Assembly (NCBI RefSeq): GCF_001571365.1
Contig: NZ_BCTQ01000010.1
Location: 116,345-180,344 of the forward strand
Source: Achromobacter denitrificans NBRC 15125
GTDB taxonomy: Bacteria; Pseudomonadota; Gammaproteobacteria; Burkholderiales; Burkholderiaceae_B
Reading direction: 5' to 3'
Length of the DNA stretch: 64,000 nt
Shown here: piece after piece, positions 27,413-35,022 of the stretch
Layout: every line of letters starts with the position of its first letter
Numbering within the stretch: the first letter of the stretch is position 1
Notes under the pieces: model-generated
Database searches by the model: none
What the model was told of the DNA's origin: nothing
What the model saw: only the letters and a program-made list of their open reading frames with translations
Made by a program: the position numbers and the translations under genes

Positions 27413-28131
27413 GCCAGATGGATACGGCGCTGCTGGAGGTCGAGAACCTGCATGCGCACTACGGAAAAAGCCATGTCCTGCATGGCGTGGATCTGAAGGT
27501 GGCGCGCGATGAGGTCGTCAGCCTTGTGGGCCGCAACGGCTCGGGGCGCTCGACCGCCATGAAGGCCATTATGGGCCTGGTCGCGCCCACGGCCGGCCGG
27601 GTGCGCCTGCTGGGCCGCGATCTCGCCGGCCAGCGCCCCTATGCGATCAATCGCGCCGGGCTGGCCTACGTGCCCGAGGAGCGCGAGGTGTTCGCCAACC
27701 TGACCGTCGACGAGAACCTGCGCATGGGCGAGCAGCCGCCAGCGCCCGGCGCTCATCGTTGGACAGTGGAGCAGATGTTCGACTACTTCCCGCGCCTGAA
27801 GGAACGGCGCAACACCAAGGCCGGAAGCATGTCGGGCGGCGAGCAGCAAATGTTGACGATCTGCCGCTCGCTGCTGGGCAATCCGCTCGTCATGTTGATC
27901 GACGAGCCCACCGAGGGCCTGGCGCCGAAGATCGTCGTCCAGGTCGGGGAATGCATCCAGGACATGCACCGCAAGGGCGTGTCGGTGGTGTTGGTGGAGC
28001 AGAAGCTGACCATCGCGCTGAAGGTGTCGACGCGGGTCTGCGTCATGGGCCATGGCCGCATCGTCTTCGAGGGCAGTCCGCAAGCGCTCGGCTCGAACGA
28101 TACGCTGGTTTCCCAATGGCTCGCCGTGTAG
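27409..28131 (+). CDS. Branched-chain-type ABC ATPase (LivF family) lacking the Walker A lysine
   Basis: 240-residue ATPase subunit. The Walker A motif reads GRNGSGRST (residues 41-49): Arg47 replaces the lysine that binds ATP phosphates. Signature MSGGEQQ and Walker B LVMLIDEP are intact. It overlaps the LivG-like gene by ATGA. The codon is CGC, so a single base error would not restore lysine. Either the site is non-hydrolytic, or the Arg is a lineage feature tolerated in an asymmetric pair. 46 bases separate it from the BKACE gene. Confidence 0.93.
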   Translation: MSQMDTALLEVENLHAHYGKSHVLHGVDLKVARDEVVSLVGRNGSGRSTAMKAIMGLVAPTAGRVRLLGRDLAGQRPYAINRAGLAYVPEEREVFANLTVDENLRMGEQPPAPGAHRWTVEQMFDYFPRLKERRNTKAGSMSGGEQQMLTICRSLLGNPLVMLIDEPTEGLAPKIVVQVGECIQDMHRKGVSVVLVEQKLTIALKVSTRVCVMGHGRIVFEGSPQALGSNDTLVSQWLAV

Positions 28132-28177
28132 CCGCGGCGCATTTCCAGGATTTCAACTCCAACGTACCGATATCGAC

Positions 28178-29119
28178 ATGAAAAGCAGCCAAGACAAGGT
28201 CATCATCTCCTGCGCGGTAACCGGATCGGTCCATACGCCGACCATGTCCGAGTACCTCCCGCTGACGCCGGACCAGATCGCCGAGCAGGCGGTGGAGGCG
28301 GCCCAGGCGGGCGCGGCCATCCTGCACCTGCACGCCCGCGACCCGCGCGACGGGCGGCCCACCGCGGATCCGGCGGTTTTCGACCAGTTCGTGCCGCGCA
28401 TCCGCGACGCCACCGACGCGGTCATCAACATCACGACCGGCGGCAGCACGCGCATGACGCTGGAGGAACGGCTGGCCTATCCGCTGCGCGCCAAGCCTGA
28501 AATGTGTTCGCTGAACATGGGATCGATGAACTTCTCCATCCATCCCGCGGCGCGGCGCATTTCGCAGTGGCGGCATGATTGGGAGAAGCCTTACGTGGAG
28601 GGCATGGAAGACCTGATCTTCCGCAACACCTTCCGCGACATCCGTCACATCCTCAAGGTGCTGGGCGAGGAATGCGGCACGCGCTTCGAGTTCGAGTGCT
28701 ACGACCTGGGGCACCTGTACAACCTGGCCCACTTCGTGGACGAAGGCCTGGTGCAGGGGCCGCTGTTCATCCAGAGCATCTACGGAATCCTGGGCGGCAT
28801 GGGGCCCGACCCGGAAAACCTGGCGACCATGAAGACCACCGCCGATCGGTTGTTCGGCCGAGGCGGCTACCGCTTTTCGGTGCTGGGGGCGGGTCGCCAC
28901 CAGTTGCCGCTGGTGACCATGGGCGCCATCATGGGCGGCAACGTCCGCGTGGGGCTGGAGGACAGCCTCTACCTCGGCAAGGGCCAACTGGCCAAGTCGT
29001 GCGCGGAACAAGTATCCAGGATCCGGCTCATCCTGGAAGCGCTGTCGCTGGAGGTCGCCACCCCGGCCGAGGCGCGCGTCATGCTGGGCCTGAAGGGCAG
29101 GGACGCGGTTGGATTCTGA
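28178..29119 (+). CDS. Beta-keto acid cleavage enzyme (BKACE, DUF849 family)
   Basis: 313-residue zinc-dependent TIM-barrel enzyme. Family members condense a beta-keto acid with acetyl-CoA and cleave it to acetoacetate plus a new acyl-CoA (Kce, dehydrocarnitine cleavage enzyme and relatives). Motifs: N-terminal IISCAVTGSVHTPT, the zinc-binding HLHARDPRDGR (H50, H52), and ITTGGSTRMT. The ATG at 28178 gives a standard N-terminus. It sits between the Liv-type importer and an SDR, which points to a catabolic route for a beta-hydroxy or beta-keto acid. The specific substrate cannot be read from the sequence by eye. Confidence 0.9.
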   Translation: MKSSQDKVIISCAVTGSVHTPTMSEYLPLTPDQIAEQAVEAAQAGAAILHLHARDPRDGRPTADPAVFDQFVPRIRDATDAVINITTGGSTRMTLEERLAYPLRAKPEMCSLNMGSMNFSIHPAARRISQWRHDWEKPYVEGMEDLIFRNTFRDIRHILKVLGEECGTRFEFECYDLGHLYNLAHFVDEGLVQGPLFIQSIYGILGGMGPDPENLATMKTTADRLFGRGGYRFSVLGAGRHQLPLVTMGAIMGGNVRVGLEDSLYLGKGQLAKSCAEQVSRIRLILEALSLEVATPAEARVMLGLKGRDAVGF

Positions 29120-29146
29120 ACCGGCCGGTTTTCACTTGGAGCATTC

Positions 29147-30055
29147 ATGAAGAAGTTATTGCAGGGCCGAGTCGCCATCGTCACCGGGGCCGGCAGCGGC
29201 CTGGGCCGCGCGCATGCGCTGGAGCTGGCGCGCCAAGGCGCGCGCGTGGTGGTCAACGACGTGGCGGGTTCGCACGATGGCTCGCCGGCACATGCCGTGG
29301 TCGAGGAAATCCGGCGCCATGGCGGCGAAGCCCTGGCGGCAGGCGGCGACGTGCGGGACTATGAAGCCATGCAAGCCCTCATCGGCCGCGCGATCGCCCG
29401 CTGGGAACGCCTGGATATCCTGGTGAACAATGCCGGAATCCTGCGCGACAAGAGCTTTTCCAAAATGTCGCTGGAGGATTTCCGCGACGTGATGGACGTG
29501 CATCTGATGGGCAGCGTCCATTGCATCAAGGCGGCATGGGAAACCATGCGCGCCCAGCGCTACGGCCGCATCGTCCTGACGACCTCGTCGTCCGGCCTGT
29601 ACGGCAATTTCGGGCAGGCGAACTACAGCGCCGCCAAGATGGCGCTCGTCGGCTTGATGCAGACCCTTGCGCTCGAAGGGGAAAAATACGACATCCGCGT
29701 CAATTGCCTGGCGCCCACCGCCGCCACCGGCATGACCGAAGGCGTGCTCGCGCCCGAAGCCATGGCGCGGCTGGCGCCCGCGGCGGTGAGCCCGGCGCTG
29801 GTCTCGCTGGTCGGAGAGGACGCGCCCAATCGCTGTATTCTGCTCGCGGGCGGCGGCAGCGTGGAGGCGGCCAACATTACGATGACACGCGGCATCTTCA
29901 TCGGCGAATCCGACGATGCCGCCCATCAGATTCACGCGCGCATGGCCGAGGTGCGTGACCGCGACGGGGAGGTCGTTCCTTCCACCGGTTTCGAACAATG
30001 CCAGTTCGAACTCGCCAAGGCGGGTTTCGAAATGGCGCTGCCCGGCGCGGCCTGA
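29147..30055 (+). CDS. Short-chain dehydrogenase/reductase, multifunctional-enzyme type
   Basis: 302-residue NAD(P)-dependent oxidoreductase. The N-terminal GAGSGLGRAHALELARQGARVVVND and NNAGILRDKSFSKMSLEDF resemble the 3-hydroxyacyl-CoA dehydrogenase domain of MFE-2-type enzymes. The catalytic YSAAK and the preceding Ser triad residues are visible. It follows BKACE by 27 bases and ends the operon at a strong terminator. It probably oxidises a hydroxy-acid or hydroxyacyl-CoA of the same pathway, complementing the first SDR (inference). Confidence 0.9.
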   Translation: MKKLLQGRVAIVTGAGSGLGRAHALELARQGARVVVNDVAGSHDGSPAHAVVEEIRRHGGEALAAGGDVRDYEAMQALIGRAIARWERLDILVNNAGILRDKSFSKMSLEDFRDVMDVHLMGSVHCIKAAWETMRAQRYGRIVLTTSSSGLYGNFGQANYSAAKMALVGLMQTLALEGEKYDIRVNCLAPTAATGMTEGVLAPEAMARLAPAAVSPALVSLVGEDAPNRCILLAGGGSVEAANITMTRGIFIGESDDAAHQIHARMAEVRDRDGEVVPSTGFEQCQFELAKAGFEMALPGAA

Positions 30056-30152
30056 GCGCCGCCGAGGCTGAGCCTCCCGCCTTGCCGACCGAGGTTGCGG
30101 ATCTGCCCCGGAACCGACGGGCGCGACCATTTGCAGGGGAGCGCGATCAAAG

Positions 30153-30181
30153 TGCCGGCCAATCAGGCCGGCATTTTTTTT
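30153..30181 (+). terminator. Intrinsic terminator of the Liv/BKACE operon
   Basis: 8-bp stem TGCCGGCC / GGCCGGCA, 5-base loop AATCA, followed by eight T residues. It lies about 100 bases after the SDR stop. Confidence 0.93.
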
Positions 30182-30477
30182 CGCGAGAGCGCGCCAGGCG
30201 AGCTGGCCACGGCGCTTGCCGCCATAGAAACATCTTTTCCAATTTTCGCACTATTTGTTGCGAAAGAAAGCCAAACATGTCGTCTTTGCAATTGTTTGCA
30301 TTCCTAGGCGAACTGTTCGATTCGCTTTGAGATTATTCCTATAGTTTCTGTACTACCTGGCCCGCAACATGATGACTACTGCAACGTACTCGCCGCTATC
30401 CGGTACGTACGTAGTCCATCTCACGCCTTTTCGGATTTGTATGGGTACGGCTCGGATAGGGGCCAAGGAATATCCCC
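30182..30477 (+). promoter_or_regulatory. AT-rich upstream region of the autotransporter gene
   Basis: The 422-base gap 30056-30477 holds the operon terminator and then this clearly AT-richer stretch with no gene that I can support. A possible sigma-70 promoter is TTCGAT (30316-30321), 18 bases, TATAGT (30340-30345). The segment is long for a simple promoter in this window and probably carries regulator sites. I looked for paired BvgA heptads and found none convincing. AAGGA ten bases before the ATG is the ribosome site. Confidence 0.5.
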
Positions 30478-33400
30478 ATGCAAATCAAGCTCAGCCCTAT
30501 CATGATGGGCCTGCTCGCCGCCGCGCTTCCCACGACGATGTGGGCGGCAGAGCTGGGCCAAGTCGTCGTGTCCGACCCCTCCGGGGCGACGCGGGTCACG
30601 TTGAACAGCGGCGATGCCGTCACTTATGCCGGGACCGGCGCGGCCATCGACGTATCGGTTGCCGGCAACGCCGTGATTGGCGACAGGGTCACCATCACGG
30701 CCGGCTCCGCATCGGCCAGGAATACCGTCGGCGTCCGGGCGACGTCGGGGGGACACGTCAAGCTGGCCGACAGCATCGTCGAGAGCGTGGGCGCGGGCCA
30801 GTATGCCCATGCGCTGCATGCCAAGGGTGCGGGCAGCCTGATCGAGGTCACGGATTCCCTGATTTCGACGCAGGGCGATTATTCCTACGGCGCCTATGCG
30901 CAGGACGGCGGAAAGATCGTCCTGGACGGGGGCAGCGTCTCCACGACCAGCCTCGGCGGCTACGGGCTTAGCGCCGAGGGCGCGAACGCCACCGTTACGG
31001 CCAAGAACCTGAGCATTACCACGGCCAGGAACGCCAATGCCGCCTATGCGGGCAAGGGCGGGACCGTGACGATCGAGGATTCCACGATCAGTTCGGGCCC
31101 CGCTGGATCCGGCGGCGGCTTGAATGCGTCCGGCGCGGGCTCGCTCATCTCCCTCCGTAATACCGACGTCGAGGTCGGCAGCGGCGGCGTGGCCGCCAGC
31201 ATCGGCGGCGGCGGGCGCCTCGAAATGGACGGCGGCATGCTGCGGGCTCCCAATGGCGGCTATGCCGCCGTCGTGCTCAGCGGGTCGTTTGGCGGCGCGC
31301 CGGCATCCTCGGCGGACATCCGCAACGCGACGCTCATCACCAATGGCACCTACGTCTACGGCATCAACATCAATGCCGAAAATACATCCGCCGTAATTGA
31401 AAACGTTTCCATCGACGTTCAGGGCAGCACGGGCGCTACGGGCGTGTGGCTGCCCTCCGTCGGCACGTCGTTGACGGCCCGCCGCTTCGACATCACGAGT
31501 TCCAATCTGGGCATCGACGCCCGCGCGGGAACGGTGACGCTGGAGGACGGGTCCGTGACCACGCAGCGCACCAACGGCTACGGGCTCTATGTATCTCGCG
31601 AATATGGCAGCACGGCCACGATCAAGGCCAAGAAGGTCAAGATCGAGACTTTTGGCGTCGGCGGGGTCGGCGCGCTGGCGCGCGCGTCCGGAGCCGAGAT
31701 CAGCCTGACCGACTCGTCGGTGACGACGCACGGCGATGGCGCCTACGGCCTGTTCGCCAGCGGAAACGGCGCCAGGCTGTCCACGCTCAACACGACCGTG
31801 ACGACCGAGGGCGCCACGGCGACGGGGCTGTCGATGAGCAACCGCGCGGCCGTTACCCTGGACAATACGCAGTTCTTCATATCCGGCGCCGACGCGCGCG
31901 GCATCTGGAGCTACACCACCGCCGCGGGCGTCAACAACGCGGTCACGCTGAGGAACGGCACCCAGATCAGCACCCAGGACGGCGCCGGCCTGCTGGCCAG
32001 CGGCGGCGGCCATACCTTCACGATCGAGAACTCCGGCATCACGGCGCGCGCCGGCGGGGTGGAGGACGACGGCGTGTTGCTGCACTCGCGCGCCGTCACC
32101 GTCACCAGCGGCGGCGTGTCGACCGTCATCGAGAGCGAGCAGGTCACCCTGGACGCCACCAACTCGGCGCTGAAGGGCGACGTCCTGATGGATAGCGGCA
32201 ACGCGGACATCCTGCTCAAGAGCGGTTCGGTGCTGACCGGCGCCGTGATCCAGCGCGGCCCGGGCCGCGTCAACAGCCTGTCGCTGGACGGCTCCAGCGC
32301 CTGGAACGTCCGCAACGATTCGTCGCTGGGCACGCTGAACAACGCCGGCACCGTGGCGTTCACCGCGCCGGGCGCGGGCGGCGCCTTCAAGACGCTGACC
32401 GTGAACAACTACGTGGGTGGTGGCACGCTGGTGCTCAACACCTGGCTGGGCGACGACGCGTCTCCCACGGACCGGCTCGTGATCGACGGCGGAACCGCCT
32501 CGGGCACGACCTCTCTGCGTATCGTGAACGCGGGCGGCGCGGGCGGGCAAACCCAGCAGGGCATCCGCGTGGTCGAGACGATCAATGGCGGCACCACCGG
32601 CGCCGACGCCTTCCGCCTGGACTCGGGCTCGACCGGCTACCGTTCGAGTTCGTCCACCCTGGCCCTGAACGGCTACGACTACAGCCTGGTGCGCGGCGGC
32701 AACGGCGGCGTGGCGCCCGATTGGTACCTGACTTCGGACTACACCCCGCCGGTGGTTCCGCCCGTCACCCCGCCGGTGACGCCGCCTGTGACGCCGCCCG
32801 TCGCCCCGCCGGAGCCGCCCATCACGCCGCCGGAGATTCTGCCGCCGCCGGTGGCGCCCGGATTCAAGAACGTGTCGCCGGAAAGCGGCGCCTACGTGGG
32901 CAACCAGCGCGCCAGCACGCGGCTTTTCTCGCACAGCCTGCATGACCGCGCGGCAGCCTACCCCGATGCCGCCGACGCGACGTCCGACGGCCGCCGCCTG
33001 TGGGCGCGCGCCGAGGGCCGCCATGACGGCGGGATGAGCATGCGGGAAGGGAAGGTCGACATCGATACCGACAGCGGCATCCTGCAGCTCGGCGGCGACC
33101 TGCTGCGGGCGCCGGTCGGGCAGGGCGGGGCGGCGTATGCCGGCCTGATGGGCGGCTACGGCGAGGCGCGCACGCGATCCACCTCGACGCTGATGCTGCC
33201 GGGTTCGGACGCGAAGGCGCATGCCCGGGCGCGCGGCAAGGTGTCGGGCTATTCGGTGGGCGTGTACGCCACCGTGTACCAGAACGACGCGACCCGCCTG
33301 GGCGGCTACGCGGACACCTGGCTGCAATACGGCCGTTATTCCAACCAGATCAGCAGCGAGCTGGGCTCGACCCGCTATCACTCCAACGTCTGGTCGGCTT

Positions 33401-33849
33401 CGCTGGAGTCGGGCTATGCGTTGATGCCTTTCCCGGCGGATTCCGCCCTGGGCCAGGTGGTGGTGGAACCCAATGCGCAACTCGTGTACAGCCGTTACGA
33501 CGCCAACGACGCGACGCTGCAAGGCACTCGCATGCGCAGCGGCAACGACGACGCCTGGACCTCGCGAGTGGGGGTGCGCGTGTATCCGGCGGCGAAGCCC
33601 GAGGCCGGCGTGCCGGCGGTGCGCCCCTTCCTCGAAACCAATTGGCTGCATAGCGGCAGCAACGCGTCCGTCCGGATGGGAACCAGCACGCTCGACGCGG
33701 TGCCCGCGCGCAACGCGCTGGAGCTCAAGCTGGGCGCCGAGGGCCGGGTCGGCAAGGCGGTGCAGGTGTCGGGGCATATCTTCGGCCAGGCCGGCAACGA
33801 CAGCCAGCGCGGCTACGGCGGCATGTTGAACGTGCGCTATCTCTGGTAG
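30478..33849 (+). CDS. Type Va autotransporter adhesin, pertactin-like
   Basis: 1123-residue surface or secreted protein. A signal peptide (about 1-23, ending TTMWA) is followed by a Gly/Ser/Thr/Asn-rich beta-helix passenger without any cysteine. The passenger ends with a pertactin-type autochaperone region (about 615-725; LGTLNNAGTVAFTAPG, FKTLTVNNYVGGGTLVL, STLALNGYDYSLVRG). A Pro-rich linker of PPV and TPP repeats (about 755-795) leads to the outer-membrane beta-barrel (about 815-1123), which closes with the terminal aromatic YLW. No RGD or catalytic triad is apparent, so adhesion is more likely than proteolysis. It lies tail-to-tail with a c-di-GMP/phosphorelay cluster. Confidence 0.95.
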   Translation: MQIKLSPIMMGLLAAALPTTMWAAELGQVVVSDPSGATRVTLNSGDAVTYAGTGAAIDVSVAGNAVIGDRVTITAGSASARNTVGVRATSGGHVKLADSIVESVGAGQYAHALHAKGAGSLIEVTDSLISTQGDYSYGAYAQDGGKIVLDGGSVSTTSLGGYGLSAEGANATVTAKNLSITTARNANAAYAGKGGTVTIEDSTISSGPAGSGGGLNASGAGSLISLRNTDVEVGSGGVAASIGGGGRLEMDGGMLRAPNGGYAAVVLSGSFGGAPASSADIRNATLITNGTYVYGININAENTSAVIENVSIDVQGSTGATGVWLPSVGTSLTARRFDITSSNLGIDARAGTVTLEDGSVTTQRTNGYGLYVSREYGSTATIKAKKVKIETFGVGGVGALARASGAEISLTDSSVTTHGDGAYGLFASGNGARLSTLNTTVTTEGATATGLSMSNRAAVTLDNTQFFISGADARGIWSYTTAAGVNNAVTLRNGTQISTQDGAGLLASGGGHTFTIENSGITARAGGVEDDGVLLHSRAVTVTSGGVSTVIESEQVTLDATNSALKGDVLMDSGNADILLKSGSVLTGAVIQRGPGRVNSLSLDGSSAWNVRNDSSLGTLNNAGTVAFTAPGAGGAFKTLTVNNYVGGGTLVLNTWLGDDASPTDRLVIDGGTASGTTSLRIVNAGGAGGQTQQGIRVVETINGGTTGADAFRLDSGSTGYRSSSSTLALNGYDYSLVRGGNGGVAPDWYLTSDYTPPVVPPVTPPVTPPVTPPVAPPEPPITPPEILPPPVAPGFKNVSPESGAYVGNQRASTRLFSHSLHDRAAAYPDAADATSDGRRLWARAEGRHDGGMSMREGKVDIDTDSGILQLGGDLLRAPVGQGGAAYAGLMGGYGEARTRSTSTLMLPGSDAKAHARARGKVSGYSVGVYATVYQNDATRLGGYADTWLQYGRYSNQISSELGSTRYHSNVWSASLESGYALMPFPADSALGQVVVEPNAQLVYSRYDANDATLQGTRMRSGNDDAWTSRVGVRVYPAAKPEAGVPAVRPFLETNWLHSGSNASVRMGTSTLDAVPARNALELKLGAEGRVGKAVQVSGHIFGQAGNDSQRGYGGMLNVRYLW

Positions 33850-33894
33850 CGGCAGGCGGGGCGGCCCGGCTTCGGCCGGGCTGCCGGGCGCAAG

Positions 33895-33936
33895 AAAAGC
33901 GCGGACGAAAGCAATGTCTTTCGTCCGCGCTTTTTA
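33895..33936 (+). terminator. Intrinsic terminator of the autotransporter gene
   Basis: 17-bp stem AAAAGCGCGGACGAAAG / CTTTCGTCCGCGCTTTT with a 6-base loop and a T-run. A smaller GCCCGGC-TTCG-GCCGGGC hairpin precedes it near 33873-33890. Confidence 0.93.
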
Positions 33937-33951
33937 TTGCCGGGCCGTCGC

Positions 33952-33974
33952 AAAATGAAAATGCCCCTTTGGGG
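33952..33974 (-). terminator. Possible terminator of the signalling cluster
   Basis: On the complement, a short CCCC-AAA-GGGG stem is followed by CATTTTCATTTT, about 70 bases after the stop of the EAL-like gene. The stem is weak, so this is tentative. The surrounding C- and G-run sequence resembles the GC-rich hairpin repeats at 49751-49800. Confidence 0.4.
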
Positions 33975-34042
33975 GGGCGGGAAGGCCGCCATGAGGCCCC
34001 AGGGCGGGGGCACCCTTCCTTGCCCGGCGGGAGGGGAGGAGG

Positions 34043-34861
34043 CTAGTCGTACTGCGGATAGCGGCCGCCGACGCGGAAGTCGCGCCAGTTGTCGCCGCTG
34101 AGCGCGAGCAGCGCCTTCAGGCTGTCGGGGCCCAGGGGCGGGCACAGCACGTCTCCCTGGAGCAGGACGTCCGGGAATATGCGCATCCAGTGGAGATCAT
34201 GGGCCTGGTTGACGTTGGTGGCCAGCACCGGCAGGCGGAGCAGGTCGGCGCGTTCCAGCAGCTTGACGAAGCGGGTGCGCAGGGTGGCGTGCTCGGAGAC
34301 GCCCGGCGGCACCTGCATATGCAGGCCGACGACCTGCACGGCGCCGTTGGCGCTGGGCCCGCCGCGGCCCATGGTGGGCGTGAGCCTGAGGCGAAACCCG
34401 ACGTTGAACTCGACGAAGCCGGTGAACATCTGCGAGCGCGCGAGCAGGTGCGCGACCAGGGGGGCATGGAAGGAGACCAGGGATGCCGGGTAGGCAAGGC
34501 CGGCGCGGTCAGCCGGCAGGCGGTCGGGCGCGGCCCGCAGCTCGTTGCGGTGGAGGATGACGCCGCCCAACTCGCAGACCTCGTTGGCCGACCAGCCGAT
34601 GGGGGGTGGCGGGGAGCCGTAGTTCAGCGCAAACGGGATGCGTTCGCCGGAAGCTTGGAAGAAGCCCAGGGCTGCGCGCATCAGTCGGGTCGATTCTCCG
34701 GGGGCGCCGCGGCGCCAGCCGTGGCGTTGGCTGGCGAGGGTCGCGGTGTATTCGCACACCAGGCCGTCGGAGGAGAACACGGGTTGGAAATTCAACCCGT
34801 CCGATGCCGGCCAGGCCGGCGCGCATGCCAGGACGGCATCTTGGTTCACTAGGGATTCCAT
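34043..34861 (-). CDS. Degenerate EAL-like protein, last gene of the phosphorelay cluster
   Basis: 272 residues; I do not recognise a close family. The C-terminal third (NVNQAHDLHWMRIFPDVLLQGDVLCPPLGPDSLKALL) resembles the end of EAL phosphodiesterase domains, where a helix and a YLQGY-type loop precede the last strand. The EAL, DDFG and AEGVE-type catalytic motifs are absent. It may therefore be a non-catalytic c-di-GMP binder or a partner-binding EAL fold, like the degenerate EAL proteins beside other virulence kinases (inference). It follows the Hpt-bearing kinase by 161 bases, so it could have its own promoter. No strong ribosome site precedes the ATG. Confidence 0.7.
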   Translation of the reverse strand: MESLVNQDAVLACAPAWPASDGLNFQPVFSSDGLVCEYTATLASQRHGWRRGAPGESTRLMRAALGFFQASGERIPFALNYGSPPPPIGWSANEVCELGGVILHRNELRAAPDRLPADRAGLAYPASLVSFHAPLVAHLLARSQMFTGFVEFNVGFRLRLTPTMGRGGPSANGAVQVVGLHMQVPPGVSEHATLRTRFVKLLERADLLRLPVLATNVNQAHDLHWMRIFPDVLLQGDVLCPPLGPDSLKALLALSGDNWRDFRVGGRYPQYD

Positions 34862-35022
34862 TTATCGCATCTGCCAGCAACCGCTCGGTTATGGACGACG
34901 CCGTGATCTCGGCGCGCATGCGACACAGGAGACTGAGCACTCGAAAATGGAAATTCTAGTGAGCGTGTAGAAGCCCTTCTATAAGAATATTCTCAATCTG
35001 AGGAGCGGCTTGACCGGGCGCG

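Noticed and set aside
19882..30055. A tRNA-Arg-linked genomic island carrying the BKACE operon
   Set aside because: No integrase gene and no second copy of the tRNA 3' end were seen; base composition of the operon is like the rest of the window.
30182..30477. BvgA heptad pairs upstream of the autotransporter
   Set aside because: TTTC-rich pieces occur, but no inverted heptad pair with proper spacing was found by eye.
30421..33777. A very long open frame antisense to the autotransporter gene
   Set aside because: It is the shadow of a GC-rich gene with strong codon bias; the product is His/Arg/Ala-rich without any recognisable domain, and the sense strand has a full autotransporter with terminators.
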